Shown: positions 41,109 through 53,362, counted from the stretch's first letter. The stretch is 64,000 nucleotides of DNA from Pseudomonas triticifolii (GCF_014358015.1 NZ_JACONV010000002.1:124001-188000); one strand, 5' to 3'. The notes: generated by a model not told the origin, from the sequence alone. Numbers and translations: made by a program.

Positions 41109-44100
41109 TCAGCGATACTGGAGAAAGACGTTCTCACGTCCGAACTGGTCACGCAGAGCTTGAATCAAGCTGTCCGCCGGATCAATTCGCCATGCTTCTC
41201 CGAATTGCAGCAACGCTTTGGCATCCTTCCCGGTGTAGTCCACAGTGATCGGGCAGGCACCGCGATGGCGTTTGCACAGATCACCAAGCCAGCGCAGTCG
41301 ATCACCCTTGAGCGCATCGGCATGCACCGTCACTCGAAGGCTCTCGGCCAGATTGGTTCGCGCATCCTCAATGCTCATGACGCGCTTGGCACGCAACCTC
41401 AAGCCGCCCGAGAAGTCATCATTACTGACTTCGCCCTCAACCACCACCATAGCATCGGTCTGTAGTAACGACTGTGCAGAATGGAAGGCCTCGGCGAAGA
41501 GCGACGCCTCGATACGCGCCGAGCGGTCGTCCAGGGTGATGAACCCCATCTTGTCGCCCTTCTTGTTCTTCATCACGCGCAGGGCAATGATCAACCCTGC
41601 GACGGTCTGGGTGTCTCTGGCTGGCTTCAGGTCGATGATGCGCTGACGGGCGAATCGCCGAATCTCGCCTTCGTACTCGTCGATCGGATGCCCTGTCAGG
41701 TAAAGCCCCAGGGTTTCCTTCTCGCCGCGCAGACGATCCTTGAGGCTCAGCTCGCGGGTCTTGCGATGGTTGGCGTAGACGTCGGCGTCTTCTTCCACGA
41801 ACAGTCCGCCAAACAGGTCCGAGTGGCCGCTGTCACGGCTGCGAGCGGTCTGTTCTGCGGCCTGAATGGCTTCTTCCAGCGCGGCAAGCAGTACCGAGCG
41901 GTTACGGTCGATATTGGCCTGATAAGCCTTGGGCTCCAGCTCGAAATAAGGGCCCAGTCGATCCAGCGCACCGCTGCGGATCAGGCCATCCAGCGTGCGC
42001 TTGTTCACGCGCTTGAGGTCGACACGGGCGCAGAAGTCGAACAGATCCTTGAAGGGCCCGTTCAGGCGCGCCTCGGTGATCGCCTCGACCGGACCCTCGC
42101 CCACGCCCTTGATCGCGCCCAGACCATACAGAATCCGGCCGTCGTCGCTGACCGTGAACTTGAAGTCCGAGGTGTTCACATCCGGCGCGTCGAGGCGCAG
42201 CTTCATCGTGCGCACTTCTTCGATCAAGGTCACGACCTTGTCGGTGTTGTGCATGTCCGCCGACAACACGGCAGCCATGAACGGCGCCGGGTAATGGGTC
42301 TTCAGCCAGGCGGTCTGGTACGACACCAGACCGTAGGCGGCGGAGTGAGACTTGTTGAAGCCGTAACCTGCGAATTTTTCTACCAGGTCGAAAATGTTAC
42401 CCGCCAGATCCGGGTCAATGTTGTTGGTCTTGCAACCGTCAATGAAACCGCCACGTTGCTTGGCCATTTCCTCGGGTTTCTTCTTACCCATTGCGCGGCG
42501 CAGCATGTCGGCGCCGCCGAGGGTGTAGCCCGCCATGACCTGCGCGATCTGCATCACCTGTTCCTGATACAGAATGATGCCGTAGGTCGGTGCCAATACT
42601 GGCTTCAACCCTTCGTACTGATAATCGACGTGCGGGTACGACAGCTCGGCGCGACCGTGCTTACGGTTGATGAAGTCGTCCACCATGCCCGATTGCAGAG
42701 GCCCCGGACGGAACAGGGCCACCAGTGCGATGAGGTCTTCCAGGCAGTCGGGCTTGAGCTTCTTGATCAGCTCCTTCATGCCCCGCGACTCGAGCTGGAA
42801 CACGGCCGTGGTCTCGGCACGCTGCAACAACTGATAGGTCGGCATGTCATCGAGCGGGATGAACGCGATGTCCAGCGGCGCTTCATTGACCTTGGCGCGG
42901 TCGCGATTGATGGTCTTCAGCGCCCAGTCAATGATGGTCAGGGTTCGCAGCCCCAGGAAGTCGAACTTCACCAGGCCTGCCGCCTCGACGTCATCCTTGT
43001 CGAACTGGGTTACCAGGCCATCACCGGCCTCGTCGCAGTAGATCGGCGAGAAATCCGTCAGCTTGGTGGGCGCGATCACCACACCCCCGGCGTGTTTGCC
43101 CACGTTACGCACGACGCCTTCGAGCTTGAGAGCCATTTCCCAGATTTCAGCGGCTTCTTCATCGACCTTGAGGAAGTCGCGCAGGATTTCTTCCTGCTCA
43201 TAGGCCTTTTCGAGGGTCATGCCGACTTCGAACGGGATCATTTTCGACAGCCGGTCTGCCAGGCCGTAAGACTTGCCCTGCACCCGCGCCACGTCCCGCA
43301 CCACCGCCTTGGCCGCCATCGAACCGAAGGTAATGATCTGGCTTACCGCGTTGCGGCCGTATTTTTCGGCTACATAGTCGATAACCCGGTCGCGACCATC
43401 CATGCAGAAGTCGACGTCGAAGTCGGGCATCGAAACCCGCTCGGGGTTAAGGAAGCGTTCGAACAGCAGGTCGTATTCCAGCGGATCGAGGTCGGTGATC
43501 TTCTGTACATAGGCGACCAGCGAACCGGCACCCGATCCACGCCCAGGCCCCACCGGCACGCCGTTGCTCTTGGCCCACTGGATGAAGTCCATCACGATCA
43601 GGAAGTAACCGGGGAACCCCATCTGGATAATGATATCCAGCTCGAAATTCAGCCGGTCGACGTACACCTGTCGTTTGGCGTCGTAATCTTCCGTGGTGTC
43701 CTTGGGCAGCAGGACCGCGAGGCGTTCCTCCAGACCGTCGAACGAGACCTTGCGGAAATACTCATCGATGGTCATGCCATCTGGAATCGGGAAGTTGGGC
43801 AGAAAGTGCGTGCCCAGCTTGACGTCGATGTTGCAGCGCTTGGCGATTTCGACACTATTGGTCAGTGCCTCGGGCAGATCGCTGAACAGCTCGGCCATTT
43901 CTTCCGGGCTTTTCAGGTACTGCTGGTCGCTGTAGTTGTGCGACCGGCGAGGGTCGTCCAGCGCGCGGCCTTCACCGATGCAGACGCGGGTTTCATGGGC
44001 TTCGAAATCGGTCTGTTTGATGAAACGCACATCGTTGGTCGCCACCAGCGGTGCGCCATGCCGGTCAGCAAGAGCGACAGCAGCATGCAGGTGCTCTTCA

Positions 44101-44630
44101 TCGTTATTGCGGTTGGTGCGCTGCACCTCGATGTAGAAACGATCCGGGAAAACCGACATCCACTCACGCAGCAAGTCGTCGGCCTCGCCCGGATTGCCGC
44201 CGAGCAGCGCCATGCCGATCTCGCCTTCCTTCGCCGCAGACAGCGCGATCAGGCCATCGCTGGCCTGTGCCACCCATTCGCGCTGGATCACGATCTGGCC
44301 GTTGCGCTGCCCTTCGATGAAGCCGCGAGAGATCAATTCGGTCAGGTTGCGGTAGCCCTTGGCATTCATGACCAGCAAGCTGATACGGCTAAGTGCTGCG
44401 TCTTCATCACGGCCTGCCAGCCACAGATCGGCCCCGCAGATCGGCTTGATGCCAGAGCCCTGCGCGGCCTTGTAGAACTTGACCAGCGAGCACATGTTGT
44501 TCTGATCGGTCACCGCTACGGCAGGCATGTTCATGCCGGTCAGCGCCTTGATCAACGGTTTGACCCGGACCAGACCATCGACCAGCGAGTATTCGGTGTG
44601 CAGGCGTAGGTGAACAAAAGAAGCCGGCAT
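41109..44630 (-). CDS. dnaE: DNA polymerase III subunit alpha
   Basis: 1173-residue replicative polymerase. An N-terminal PHP domain begins [19 protein letters not shown] (1-20). The catalytic core has [14 protein letters not shown] near 360 and [20 protein letters not shown] near 400, whose aspartates bind metal, plus [20 protein letters not shown] near 755. A helix-hairpin-helix, an OB fold ([20 protein letters not shown]) and a tau-binding tail follow. Length fits the family. The first codons lie 64 bp after rnhB. Confidence 0.98.
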   Translation of the reverse strand: MPASFVHLRLHTEYSLVDGLVRVKPLIKALTGMNMPAVAVTDQNNMCSLVKFYKAAQGSGIKPICGADLWLAGRDEDAALSRISLLVMNAKGYRNLTELISRGFIEGQRNGQIVIQREWVAQASDGLIALSAAKEGEIGMALLGGNPGEADDLLREWMSVFPDRFYIEVQRTNRNNDEEHLHAAVALADRHGAPLVATNDVRFIKQTDFEAHETRVCIGEGRALDDPRRSHNYSDQQYLKSPEEMAELFSDLPEALTNSVEIAKRCNIDVKLGTHFLPNFPIPDGMTIDEYFRKVSFDGLEERLAVLLPKDTTEDYDAKRQVYVDRLNFELDIIIQMGFPGYFLIVMDFIQWAKSNGVPVGPGRGSGAGSLVAYVQKITDLDPLEYDLLFERFLNPERVSMPDFDVDFCMDGRDRVIDYVAEKYGRNAVSQIITFGSMAAKAVVRDVARVQGKSYGLADRLSKMIPFEVGMTLEKAYEQEEILRDFLKVDEEAAEIWEMALKLEGVVRNVGKHAGGVVIAPTKLTDFSPIYCDEAGDGLVTQFDKDDVEAAGLVKFDFLGLRTLTIIDWALKTINRDRAKVNEAPLDIAFIPLDDMPTYQLLQRAETTAVFQLESRGMKELIKKLKPDCLEDLIALVALFRPGPLQSGMVDDFINRKHGRAELSYPHVDYQYEGLKPVLAPTYGIILYQEQVMQIAQVMAGYTLGGADMLRRAMGKKKPEEMAKQRGGFIDGCKTNNIDPDLAGNIFDLVEKFAGYGFNKSHSAAYGLVSYQTAWLKTHYPAPFMAAVLSADMHNTDKVVTLIEEVRTMKLRLDAPDVNTSDFKFTVSDDGRILYGLGAIKGVGEGPVEAITEARLNGPFKDLFDFCARVDLKRVNKRTLDGLIRSGALDRLGPYFELEPKAYQANIDRNRSVLLAALEEAIQAAEQTARSRDSGHSDLFGGLFVEEDADVYANHRKTRELSLKDRLRGEKETLGLYLTGHPIDEYEGEIRRFARQRIIDLKPARDTQTVAGLIIALRVMKNKKGDKMGFITLDDRSARIEASLFAEAFHSAQSLLQTDAMVVVEGEVSNDDFSGGLRLRAKRVMSIEDARTNLAESLRVTVHADALKGDRLRWLGDLCKRHRGACPITVDYTGKDAKALLQFGEAWRIDPADSLIQALRDQFGRENVFLQYR

Positions 44631-44693
44631 GGTGATCCTATAACGCGAAAACGGAAAACGAGGGCGCGATTGTAGCGAGCCTTGACTGAAACG

Positions 44694-45359
44694 TCAGTCC
44701 TGCAGCAAACCCATCGACGGGTGACCCTGCGCCATCATCATGGCCGCGCGGGCTTCATGGGCAGCGCGAACCGGCGCAAAGGAGCGGCGATGAATCGGCG
44801 TCGGCCCCAGCCGTGCGAGGGCTTCCAGGTGCACAGGGGTCGGATAACCTTTATGACCGCCCATTCCGTAACCCGGATAAATAAGCTCGAACGCGGCCAT
44901 TTCCCGGTCACGACTGACCTTGGCGAGAATCGATGCTGCTGCGATGGCAGGCACCTTGGCATCACCTTGCACGACGGGCGCGCACGGCACGGACAGTTGC
45001 GGGCAGCGGTTGCCGTCGATCAGGGCCAGCCTGGGCGTAATGCTCAACCCCTCGACCGCACGCTTCATGGCTAGCATGGTGGCATGCAGAATGTTCAGTT
45101 CGTCGATTTCCTCGACTTCGGCCCGGGCGATAAACCAGCAAAGCGCCTTTTCCTGAATCTCATCGAACAGCTTCTCGCGCCTGGCTTCGGTGAGCTTCTT
45201 GGAATCGTTGAGCCCCAGAATGGGCCTTGCCGGATCGAGAATCACAGCAGCCGTCACGACCGCGCCGCACAGCGGCCCACGACCGACTTCATCGACACCT
45301 GCGACCAGATCTTCGACCAGCGTGAAATCCAGACCTGTTTGAATCATGGGGTTACTCAC
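44694..45359 (-). CDS. rnhB: Ribonuclease HII
   Basis: 221-residue nuclease that incises at ribonucleotides in DNA. The catalytic acidic residues lie in [15 protein letters not shown] (Asp and Glu near 23-24), [11 protein letters not shown] and [11 protein letters not shown]. The likely start is GTG at 45359, which overlaps the lpxB stop as GTGA and suggests coupled translation. ATG at 45347 (four residues later) is the alternative. It sits in the lpxB-rnhB-dnaE order. Confidence 0.95.
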   Translation of the reverse strand: MSNPMIQTGLDFTLVEDLVAGVDEVGRGPLCGAVVTAAVILDPARPILGLNDSKKLTEARREKLFDEIQEKALCWFIARAEVEEIDELNILHATMLAMKRAVEGLSITPRLALIDGNRCPQLSVPCAPVVQGDAKVPAIAAASILAKVSRDREMAAFELIYPGYGMGGHKGYPTPVHLEALARLGPTPIHRRSFAPVRAAHEARAAMMMAQGHPSMGLLQD

Positions 45360-46498
45360 AGTGAGGACGGCTGGCCAAGCAGATTCAATACCGCATCGGC
45401 AGCCTGATTGGACGCGTCGCGGCGCAGGGTCCGATGAATTTCATCGAACCCCTCGGTCTGCACCTGACCGGCGTCGATCAACGGCAGCAGCGTTTGAGCG
45501 AGTGCCTCAGGCGTCGCGGCGTCCTGCAACAGCTCCGGGACCAGCAGACGCTGAGCCAACAGATTGGGCAGTGAGACGTAAGGGCTTTTGACCAGTCGCT
45601 TGAGTATCCAGAAGGTCACCGGGGCCATACGATAGGCAACCACCATCGGCCGCTTGTAAAGCAGCGCTTCAAGCGTTGCCGTGCCAGAGGCAATCAACAC
45701 CGCATCACAGGCTGCCAGCGCAACATGCGACTGACCATCGAGCAGGGTGATGGGCAGGTCGCGGCCTTGCAGCAAGGTTTCAATCTGGGCACGTCGCTGC
45801 GGGCTCGCGCACGGCAACACAAAACGCAAATTTGGACGCTGCGCCAGCAGGCGTTCAGCGGCGTCGAAAAACAAGCTACCCAGCCGCCCCACTTCTCCGC
45901 CACGGCTACCGGGCATCAGCGCAACGACAGCACCCTCGCCTGTCAGCCCAAGCTCAGCGCGCGCGGCGCCACGGTCGGACTCCAACGGGATCGTATCCGC
46001 CAGCGGATGCCCGACGAAACGGACCGGCACGCCCTTTTCTTCATAGAAACGGGCTTCGAACGGCAAAAGCGTCAGCATCAGGTCGCAGCCCTCACGAATC
46101 TTGAGGACACGCTTTTGGCGCCAGGCCCAGACAGACGGACTCACGTAATGGACGGTCTTGATGCCGGCGCGGCGCAGCTGCAGTTCGATGTTGAGGGTGA
46201 AATCGGGCGCGTCGATACCGATGAACACATCAGGCTTTTCATCGATCAGCGTCTGGACGAGCAACTTGCGGCGAGCCAACAGCTCACGCAGACGCCCAAG
46301 CACTTCCACCAGTCCCATGACGGAGAGGCGTTCCATGGGGAAATAGGACTGCATGCCCTGCGATTCCATGAGTGGGCCGCCCACGCCGATGAACTCGACA
46401 TTGGGGTGACGCGCCTTGATGGCACGCATCAGACCGGACCCGAGGATATCGCCGGACGCCTCGCCGGCTACCAGAGCGACACGCAATAGGCTCGCCAT
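45356..46498 (-). CDS. lpxB: Lipid-A-disaccharide synthase
   Basis: 380-residue peripheral membrane glycosyltransferase (GT19) joining lipid X and UDP-diacylglucosamine to the lipid A disaccharide. Landmarks are [72 protein letters not shown] and [20 protein letters not shown]. It starts two bases after the lpxA stop and its own stop overlaps rnhB. Confidence 0.97.
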   Translation of the reverse strand: MASLLRVALVAGEASGDILGSGLMRAIKARHPNVEFIGVGGPLMESQGMQSYFPMERLSVMGLVEVLGRLRELLARRKLLVQTLIDEKPDVFIGIDAPDFTLNIELQLRRAGIKTVHYVSPSVWAWRQKRVLKIREGCDLMLTLLPFEARFYEEKGVPVRFVGHPLADTIPLESDRGAARAELGLTGEGAVVALMPGSRGGEVGRLGSLFFDAAERLLAQRPNLRFVLPCASPQRRAQIETLLQGRDLPITLLDGQSHVALAACDAVLIASGTATLEALLYKRPMVVAYRMAPVTFWILKRLVKSPYVSLPNLLAQRLLVPELLQDAATPEALAQTLLPLIDAGQVQTEGFDEIHRTLRRDASNQAADAVLNLLGQPSSL

Positions 46499-46500
46499 GG

Positions 46501-47277
46501 TTAGCGGGTGATGCCGCGAGTCGAGGTCTGAATGGACTGCAGGAACACGGCAACCTCGGGAAACTGAGCTGCAGGTTCTGCCAGATCGGCAATCGCCTGA
46601 TCAACCGTCAGCCCTTGACGGTAGACAGTCTTGTAGGCCCTGCGCAACGCGTGGATAGCCTCTTCCGAGAAACCACGACGGCGCATGCCCTCGAAGTTCA
46701 TGCTGCGTGCTTCGGCCGGATTGCCGAACACCGTCACGAACGCCGGAACGTCCTTGCCGATGGCGGTGCCCATGCCGGAAAAACTGTGCGCGCCGATATG
46801 GCAGAACTGATGCACCAGCGTGAAGCCGGAGAGAATCGCCCAGTCATCGACATGCACATGACCTGCCAGCGCTGTGTTGTTGACCAGGATGACGTGGTTG
46901 CCGATAACGCTGTCATGCCCGATATGGGCGTACGCCATGATCAGGTTATGGTCACCCAACGTGGTTTCGGCGCGATCCTGGACCGTGCCACGGTGGATTG
47001 TCACGCCTTCGCGGATCACATTGTGATCACCGATCACCAGACGCGTTTCCTCGCCTTTGTACTTCAGATCCGGCGTGTCTTCGCCTACCGAGGAAAACTG
47101 ATAGATGCGGTTGTGCTTGCCGATCCTTGTCGGGCCTTTGAGCACGACATGAGGACCAACCACTGTACCCTCGCCAAGTTCCACACCGGCTCCGATGATC
47201 GACCAGGGGCCGACCTCCACATTGTCGGCCAGAACGGCCGTCGGATCGATGATTGCGCGAGGGTCAATCAAACTCAT
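46501..47277 (-). CDS. lpxA: UDP-N-acetylglucosamine acyltransferase
   Basis: 258-residue cytoplasmic trimer that adds the first 3-hydroxyacyl chain in lipid A synthesis. The N-terminal 190 residues are hexapeptide repeats forming a left-handed beta helix. Catalytic His lies in [13 protein letters not shown]; chain-length ruler residues are in [13 protein letters not shown]. The C-terminal helical part includes [20 protein letters not shown]. It overlaps the fabZ stop by four bases (ATGA). Confidence 0.97.
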   Translation of the reverse strand: MSLIDPRAIIDPTAVLADNVEVGPWSIIGAGVELGEGTVVGPHVVLKGPTRIGKHNRIYQFSSVGEDTPDLKYKGEETRLVIGDHNVIREGVTIHRGTVQDRAETTLGDHNLIMAYAHIGHDSVIGNHVILVNNTALAGHVHVDDWAILSGFTLVHQFCHIGAHSFSGMGTAIGKDVPAFVTVFGNPAEARSMNFEGMRRRGFSEEAIHALRRAYKTVYRQGLTVDQAIADLAEPAAQFPEVAVFLQSIQTSTRGITR

Positions 47278-47714
47278 AGCTTGCGTTCCGCACAGATGAT
47301 TTCAGCGGAGCATACCGCCTTACCGTCGACGGTGGCTTTGCATTCGAATTTCCAGATCTGACGCTTGCAGCTCAGGAAATTGGCTTCCAGCACCAGCTTG
47401 TCGCCCGGCAGAACCGGCTGACGAAAGCGCAGCTTGTCCGAACCCACGAAATAATAGAGGGTGCCGTCGGACGGCTTGGCATCCAGCATTTTGAACGCCA
47501 GGATCCCGGCAGCCTGCGCCATGGCCTCAATGATCAGCACGCCCGGCATGATCGGGTGCTGAGGAAAGTGGCCGTTGAAAAAAGGCTCGTTGACGCTGAC
47601 ATTCTTGTAGGCGCGAATGGTTTTGTTCTCGATATCCAGCTCTGTCACGCGATCCACCAAGAGGAACGGATAACGATGAGGCAGGTATTCGCGAATTTCT
47701 TTGATGTCCATCAT
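47274..47714 (-). CDS. fabZ: 3-hydroxyacyl-ACP dehydratase FabZ
   Basis: 146-residue hot-dog-fold dehydratase of fatty-acid elongation. Active-site His is in [20 protein letters not shown] near residue 50, with the catalytic Glu at its end. [13 protein letters not shown] precedes it. Adjacent ATGs at 47714 and 47711 ([10 protein letters not shown]) are equally possible. Placement between lpxD and lpxA, with overlapping lpxA, balances membrane phospholipid and lipid A synthesis. Confidence 0.97.
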   Translation of the reverse strand: MMDIKEIREYLPHRYPFLLVDRVTELDIENKTIRAYKNVSVNEPFFNGHFPQHPIMPGVLIIEAMAQAAGILAFKMLDAKPSDGTLYYFVGSDKLRFRQPVLPGDKLVLEANFLSCKRQIWKFECKATVDGKAVCSAEIICAERKL

Positions 47715-47741
47715 TTCGAGGGGAAGCCTGTAGTAAAGATT

Positions 47742-47771
47742 AGGAGTGCGTCGCGACTGCGCAGCACTCCT
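47742..47771. other. Hairpin in the lpxD-fabZ spacer
   Basis: AGGAGTGC (47742-47749) pairs with GCACTCCT (47764-47771) around a 14-base loop that is partly self-complementary. It lies in a 109-bp gap inside an otherwise tight operon and lacks a T run. It may adjust read-through into fabZ. Confidence 0.45.
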
Positions 47772-47823
47772 CTACATCAAGGAGGCAGTTTATCGACTGT
47801 GCACGCTTGATATTAAAAAGGTA

Positions 47824-48879
47824 TCAGCCATCAGATGAAACATTACCGACGCTGGTCACTGTCTCGACAACCTTTTCGAGCTTTTGCAGACGACGAGCCA
47901 TGTCATCGATCTTGCGTAGCCGTGCCGCGCTCTTGCGCCATTCGGCGGCAGGCTGCATGGCAGTGCCCGAAGAATAGGAACCGGGTTCGGTGATGGAATG
48001 CGTCACCATGGTCATCCCCGTGATGAAAACACCATCACAGATCTCGATATGACCCACCAGCCCTACGCCACCGGCGAGCATGCAGTGCTTGCCGATCTTC
48101 GTGCTTCCGGAGATGCCGACACAGGCCGCCATGGCCGTGTGGTCGCCAATCTGTACGTTGTGAGCAATCTGAATCTGGTTATCCAGCTTCACGCCGTTAC
48201 CAATCCGGGTATCTGCCAGCGCGCCGCGGTCGATGGCGGTGTTCACGCCGATCTCCACGTCATCGCCGATCGTGACACCACCGATCTGCGCGATTTTCTG
48301 CCAGACGCCCTTTTCATTGGCAAAGCCGAAACCTTCGCCGCCCAACACTGCACCGGATTGAATGACCACACGCTTGCCGATGCGAACGTCGTGGTAAAGC
48401 GTCACACGAGGTGCCAGCCAGCCGCCTTCTCCAATCTCGCACCGGGCACCGATGAAACAGTGCGCACCGATGGTGACCTGCGCCGCGATCCTGGCACCGC
48501 TTTCGATCACGGCGAACGCACCAACGCTTGCAGCAGGATCGACAACGGCGTCAGCGGCAACCACCGCTGTCGGATGGATACCGACAGCCGCCTTGGGCTT
48601 GGGATCGAACAGGTGGGAGATTCGGGCATAGGCCAGGTACGGATCCGGCACCAACAGCGCATTTCCGGTGAAACTGTCGGCATCTGCAGGCTTGAGCAGC
48701 ACGGCAGCGGCCTGAGTGTCGACCAGAAACTTACGGTATTGAGGATTTGCCAGGAAACTGATCTGATCAGGGCCAGCCTCTTGCAAAGTGGCCAGCCCGT
48801 TGATGTCCTTGTCCTTGTCGCCACGTAGCGTGGCGCCCAGGAACTCGGCCAACTGGCCGAGCTTGATGGTCGCGCTCAT
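47824..48879 (-). CDS. lpxD: UDP-3-O-acyl-glucosamine N-acyltransferase
   Basis: 351-residue enzyme adding the second acyl chain in lipid A synthesis. A uridine-binding N-terminal domain (1-100: [28 protein letters not shown]) precedes hexapeptide repeats (about 105-300). The catalytic His is in [14 protein letters not shown] near 245. The C-terminus is a helix ending in a coiled segment ([14 protein letters not shown]). The stop of skp lies one base before its start codon. Confidence 0.97.
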   Translation of the reverse strand: MSATIKLGQLAEFLGATLRGDKDKDINGLATLQEAGPDQISFLANPQYRKFLVDTQAAAVLLKPADADSFTGNALLVPDPYLAYARISHLFDPKPKAAVGIHPTAVVAADAVVDPAASVGAFAVIESGARIAAQVTIGAHCFIGARCEIGEGGWLAPRVTLYHDVRIGKRVVIQSGAVLGGEGFGFANEKGVWQKIAQIGGVTIGDDVEIGVNTAIDRGALADTRIGNGVKLDNQIQIAHNVQIGDHTAMAACVGISGSTKIGKHCMLAGGVGLVGHIEICDGVFITGMTMVTHSITEPGSYSSGTAMQPAAEWRKSAARLRKIDDMARRLQKLEKVVETVTSVGNVSSDG

Positions 48880-48880
48880 A

Positions 48881-49384
48881 TTACTTCAGCTGATTCATGC
48901 GCTCGATGACCTGGCGAGTAACGTCATACTGAGGTTTGACGTCAATCACCGCACCGCGCTCGAATACCAGGTCGAAACCACCTTTCTTGATGACTTCTTC
49001 AACAGCCTGATCCAGCTTTGGCTTGAGTTGCTTGAGCATTTCACGGTCGGCCACGGCCTTGGCTTCGTTCAGCTCCTTGGACTGGAACTGGAAGTCGCGA
49101 GCCTTTTGCTTGAATTCAAGCTCCAGACGCTCGCGCTCAGGCTGAGCCATCTTGTCGCCGCCGCTTACCAGACGATCCTGGATACCCTTGGCGCTGCTTT
49201 CCAGGCTTTTCAGCTTGGTCAGTTGCGGGCCGAATTTCTTCTCGGCATCAACGGCGTACTTCTTGGCAGCGTCAGATTCCAGCAGAGCCATCTGATAGTT
49301 CAGTACAGCGATTTTCATGTCAGCAAAAGCAGGGCTTGCGACCAGAACAGTGGCCAGCAGTACCAATTGAGTCAACTTACGCAC
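48881..49384 (-). CDS. skp: Periplasmic chaperone Skp (OmpH family)
   Basis: 167 residues. Signal peptide 1-21 ([19 protein letters not shown]) is followed by [20 protein letters not shown], a short trimerising beta part. Long helical arms come next, rich in Lys and Glu ([20 protein letters not shown]). It carries unfolded outer-membrane proteins across the periplasm to BamA, whose gene is directly upstream in the same operon. Confidence 0.95.
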   Translation of the reverse strand: MRKLTQLVLLATVLVASPAFADMKIAVLNYQMALLESDAAKKYAVDAEKKFGPQLTKLKSLESSAKGIQDRLVSGGDKMAQPERERLELEFKQKARDFQFQSKELNEAKAVADREMLKQLKPKLDQAVEEVIKKGGFDLVFERGAVIDVKPQYDVTRQVIERMNQLK

Positions 49385-49429
49385 AATACAACTCCTACAG
49401 AATTCGTTGCGTTAACAAAGGTCAGGCGG

Positions 49430-51814
49430 TTAGAAAGTCTGACCCAGGGAAAATTGGAAAACCTGAGTTTCGGAATCGTCGTCCGGTTTCTTGATCGGCA
49501 TCGCCAGGGCGAAGCTCAAAGGACCGAGCGCAGTGATCCAGGTCACGCCGACACCGACCGAACTGGCCATGCCGGAGAAGTCCACGTTGTTGCACTGGAC
49601 GCGCTGGCCATTGACCGTTCTGCTCGAATCGCAGTTGCTGTCGAAGACGTTACCCACATCCCAGAACACGGACGTACGCAGCGAACGCTGATCCTTGATG
49701 AACGGCAGAGGGAACATGACCTCTACACCGCCCTGAACCAGAACGTTACCACCGAATGGCAGCGGATCCTGATCGGGGTCCTTGATCGTTCCTGGCCGGC
49801 CACCTTCATCCGCGCCTCTGCTTGGCGTGCTGCGAGGCCCCAGCGTGCTGTCTTTGAAACCACGAACCGAGTTGAAGCCACCCGCATAGTAGTTCTCGTA
49901 GAACGGTAGCCCGTCGGTGGAACCGTAACCGTCGCCATAACCCAGTTCTGTATGCAGACGCAGGGTGTAGTTATCCGAAATCGGATGGAAGTACTGAGCG
50001 CGGTAGTCCAGCTTGAAGAACGACAGATCGCTGCCCGGCAATGTGGACTCGAACACCAGGCTCTGAGAGTGACCGCGGGTCGGCAGCACGCCCTTGTTGA
50101 GGGTGGATTCGGACCAGCCCACGGAAGCCTTGAAGTTCAGGAAGTTGTCGCCTTCCTTATCGAGGAAATCAAAGATCTCATCCACGGTGTATTTACCGGT
50201 CTTGATCTTGTCCTGCTGAACGTTCAGCCCGTAAGTCAGACGCGAGGTCTCACTGATCGGGTAGCCCAGGCTGATACCAGCACCCAGGCTGTCGACTGCG
50301 TAGCTTGCCACGTCAACATCGAGGTCATCGTAGTTGGTGGTGCGGTAGAACGCGTTGTAACCCAGGCTCACGCCGTCCGGCGTGTAGTACGGATCGACAT
50401 AGCTGAAGTTGTAACGGCTCTGGTATTCGGAACGGGTCAGACCGATGCTGACCTTGTTACCTGTACCCAGGAAGTTGTTCTGGCTGATCGAACCGCCCAG
50501 GATCAGGCCGGCGCTCTGTGCAAAGCCGACGCTGGCCGTAATGGAACCCGAAGCCTGCTCTTCAACTGCATAGTTCACGTCAACCTGGTCGTCGGTGCCC
50601 GGAACGGCCGGAGTCTCGACGTTGACTTCCTTGAAGAAGCCCAGACGATCCAGACGAGTCTTGGACTGGTCGATCAGATAGGTCGAAGCCCAGCCGCCTT
50701 CCATCTGACGCATTTCACGACGCAGCACTTCGTCCGCAGACTTGGTATTGCCACGGAAGTTGATGCGGTTCACGTAGGCACGCTTGCCGGGATCGACCAC
50801 GAAGGTGATGTCCACGGTGTGGTCTTCGTTGTTAGGGGTCGGAACGCCGTTCACGTTAGCGAAGGTGTAACCCTCGTTACCCAGGCGACGGGTAATCAGC
50901 TCAGACGTCGTGGTCATGACCTTGCGCGAGAAGACCTGGCCCGGCTGAACCAGCATCAGGGACTTGACCTGATCTTCAGGGACTTTCAGGTCACCGCTGA
51001 GCTTGACCGACTTGACGCTGTACTTCTCGCCTTCGTTGATGTTGACCGTGATGTAGACGTTTTTCTTGTCAGGCGTGATGGACACCTGAGTCGAGGCGAT
51101 ATCCATGTTGATATAGCCGCGGTCGAGGTAGTACGAACGCAGACGTTCCAGGTCGCCGGACAGCTTTTCGCGAGCGTACTTATCGTCGTTCTTGAAGAAG
51201 GACAGCCAGTTGGAGGTCTTGAGCTCGAACAGGTCGACCAGATCGGAATCAGGGAATACGGTGTTGCCCACCACGTTGATGTGCTGGATGGACGCAACGG
51301 TGCCTTCATTGATATTGATCTTCAGGCCAACGCGGTTACGCGGCTGCGGCACGACTTCGGCAGCAACCTCGGCCGAGTAACGACCCTGGGCCACGTACTG
51401 GCGCTGCAGTTCGTTACGCACGCCTTCGAGTGTCGCGCGCTGGAAAATTTCACCTTCAGCCAGGCCCGACTGTTTCAGGCCCTTCATCAGGTCCTCGGTG
51501 GAGATCGCCTTGTTGCCTTCGATCTCGATGCTGGCAACCGAAGGACGCTCCACGACGGAGATGACGAGTACGTTGCCATCGCGACCCAGCTGGATATCTT
51601 GAAAGAAACCGGTCTTGAACAACGCACGAGTGGCATCGACCAGACGACCGTCATCCGCCTGCTCACCCACGTTCAGTGGCAGTGCACCAAAGACGCTGCC
51701 GGCGGAAACCCGCTGCAGGCCGTTGACACGGATATCGGAGATGGTGAAGGACTCGGCGTGAACTTCAGCGATCATCAGTGCGGCAAGAACCGCAGTTAGC
51801 AGCAGACGTTTCAT
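49430..51814 (-). CDS. bamA: Outer-membrane assembly factor BamA
   Basis: 794 residues. Signal peptide 1-20 (LLLTAVLAALMIAEVHAES), then five POTRA domains (about 22-420), each like FTISDIRVNGLQRVSAGSVF. The C-terminal 16-strand beta-barrel has NYYAGGFNSVRGF (the conserved VRGF loop motif near 655) and ends in FQFSLGQTF with the terminal Phe needed for outer-membrane insertion. It folds other barrels into the outer membrane. The ATG at 51814 follows rseP by 74 bp. Confidence 0.97.
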   Translation of the reverse strand: MKRLLLTAVLAALMIAEVHAESFTISDIRVNGLQRVSAGSVFGALPLNVGEQADDGRLVDATRALFKTGFFQDIQLGRDGNVLVISVVERPSVASIEIEGNKAISTEDLMKGLKQSGLAEGEIFQRATLEGVRNELQRQYVAQGRYSAEVAAEVVPQPRNRVGLKININEGTVASIQHINVVGNTVFPDSDLVDLFELKTSNWLSFFKNDDKYAREKLSGDLERLRSYYLDRGYINMDIASTQVSITPDKKNVYITVNINEGEKYSVKSVKLSGDLKVPEDQVKSLMLVQPGQVFSRKVMTTTSELITRRLGNEGYTFANVNGVPTPNNEDHTVDITFVVDPGKRAYVNRINFRGNTKSADEVLRREMRQMEGGWASTYLIDQSKTRLDRLGFFKEVNVETPAVPGTDDQVDVNYAVEEQASGSITASVGFAQSAGLILGGSISQNNFLGTGNKVSIGLTRSEYQSRYNFSYVDPYYTPDGVSLGYNAFYRTTNYDDLDVDVASYAVDSLGAGISLGYPISETSRLTYGLNVQQDKIKTGKYTVDEIFDFLDKEGDNFLNFKASVGWSESTLNKGVLPTRGHSQSLVFESTLPGSDLSFFKLDYRAQYFHPISDNYTLRLHTELGYGDGYGSTDGLPFYENYYAGGFNSVRGFKDSTLGPRSTPSRGADEGGRPGTIKDPDQDPLPFGGNVLVQGGVEVMFPLPFIKDQRSLRTSVFWDVGNVFDSNCDSSRTVNGQRVQCNNVDFSGMASSVGVGVTWITALGPLSFALAMPIKKPDDDSETQVFQFSLGQTF

Positions 51815-51888
51815 GAAGTCCTTTCTTATTCCAACTGGCAATAAACAAACTGCCGCAAAATGCGGCAGATTCGCAACTCGGCAACGCT

Positions 51889-53241
51889 TTACAGTCGGCC
51901 CAGATCGTTGACCAGCGCGAGCAACATAACGCCCACCACCAGACTGATACCGATCTGTGCCCCCCAACCTTGAACCTTTTCCGAAAGGGGGCGACCACGC
52001 ACCCACTCGATCAGATAAAACAGCAAATGCCCCCCGTCCAGGACGGGAATGGGCAGCAAATTCAGAACCCCTAGGCTTATGCTCAGATAAGCGAGGAAGT
52101 TGAGAAAGTCTCCAATGCCCGACTGGGCCGAAGCGCCCGCCACTTTAGCAATGGTTATCGGTCCACTCAAGTTTTTTACCGAGAGCTCACCGAACAACAT
52201 TTTCTTGAGCGAGTCCAGGGTCAGCACGCTCATGGTCCAGGTACGCTTCACACCCTCGGCCATGGCGGCGAACGGACCGTAACTGACTTCACGCAGCATT
52301 TCAGGAGGCCAATCGACCGCCTTGACGCCTGCACCCAGATAACCGGCAGCAGCCTTGCCTTCGCCACGGGAGGCGAGCGTGACAGGCATGTCAAGCGATG
52401 CACCGTCGCGCTCGATGCGCATCGAGACCTTGGCACCTGGGCGCTCGCGCACCCAGTCGACCAATTGCTGCCATTCATTGAGCGGTTGTCCGTCGACAGA
52501 AATCAGACGGTCACCCATCCTGAGACCTGCTGCCTGGGCCGGCCCTTTTGGATCGAGCTCTGCGAGCACCGGGGCCAGCGCTGGACGCCATGGACGAATG
52601 CCGAGGGATTTGATCGGATCAGGCTCTTCGGCACCCTTGAGCCAGTTATCAAGCACCAGCTCACGGGAGGTATCGACCGTCGAGCCCTGCTCTCTGAGCT
52701 TGACGGCGACCGTGCCGCTTTCACCCAGGCGCCGAACCAGTTGAAGGTTGACTGCGGACCAGCCGGAGGTCGGCTCGCCATCAATGGAAACGATCTCCTG
52801 ACCGGAAGCGAGACCTGCGCGCTGAGCGATGCTGCCTGCCTCTACTGCACCAATGACCGGACGCACCTGTTCGCTGCCGAGCATCGCCAGCAGCCAGAAG
52901 AACACGATGGCCAGGAGAAAATTCGCCGTCGGACCGGCAACGACGATCGCGAAGCGCTGATAGACCGTCTTGCGGTTGAAGGACTGATCGGCGAGCTCAG
53001 GCGGAACATTGCCTTCGCGCTCATCGAGCATCTTCACGTAGCCGCCCAAAGGAATCGCGGCGATGACATATTCAGTGCCCTGGCGGTCGTGCCAGCGCAC
53101 AAGTGGCGTGCCGAAACCGACCGAAAACCGCAGCACCTTGACGCCACAACGCCGAGCCACCCAGAAATGGCCGAATTCGTGGAAGGTGACCAGCACTCCC
53201 AGCGCAACCAGGGTGCCGACAATCATGTATAACGCGCTCAT
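51889..53241 (-). CDS. rseP: Intramembrane site-2 protease RseP
   Basis: 450-residue zinc protease that cuts the anti-sigma factor (MucA/RseA type) inside the membrane, releasing the envelope-stress sigma factor AlgU/RpoE. HEFGH is at residues 21-25 and the second metal motif is NLLPIPVLDGGH near 395. Two PDZ domains (about 115-190 and 205-290) guard access. Four membrane segments are visible. Its place between dxr and bamA is standard. Confidence 0.97.
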   Translation of the reverse strand: MSALYMIVGTLVALGVLVTFHEFGHFWVARRCGVKVLRFSVGFGTPLVRWHDRQGTEYVIAAIPLGGYVKMLDEREGNVPPELADQSFNRKTVYQRFAIVVAGPTANFLLAIVFFWLLAMLGSEQVRPVIGAVEAGSIAQRAGLASGQEIVSIDGEPTSGWSAVNLQLVRRLGESGTVAVKLREQGSTVDTSRELVLDNWLKGAEEPDPIKSLGIRPWRPALAPVLAELDPKGPAQAAGLRMGDRLISVDGQPLNEWQQLVDWVRERPGAKVSMRIERDGASLDMPVTLASRGEGKAAAGYLGAGVKAVDWPPEMLREVSYGPFAAMAEGVKRTWTMSVLTLDSLKKMLFGELSVKNLSGPITIAKVAGASAQSGIGDFLNFLAYLSISLGVLNLLPIPVLDGGHLLFYLIEWVRGRPLSEKVQGWGAQIGISLVVGVMLLALVNDLGRL

Positions 53242-53362
53242 CGACTTTCTCCGGGTACCGACTCGTCGGCAAGTGTGTTTATCATCGCAGGCCCAGGGAC
53301 CTGCCCGTGACGCACTCCATCAGGCCCTTCACCGGCTGCCTTGCACACTGATTCGTGCAACG

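Noticed and set aside
41481..44609. 1042-codon plus-strand frame over dnaE
   Set aside because: A mirror frame of dnaE; composition is that of antisense translation, and dnaE is complete and conserved.
49952..51799. 615-codon plus-strand frame over bamA
   Set aside because: Antisense to a full-length bamA with no ribosome-binding site or domain.
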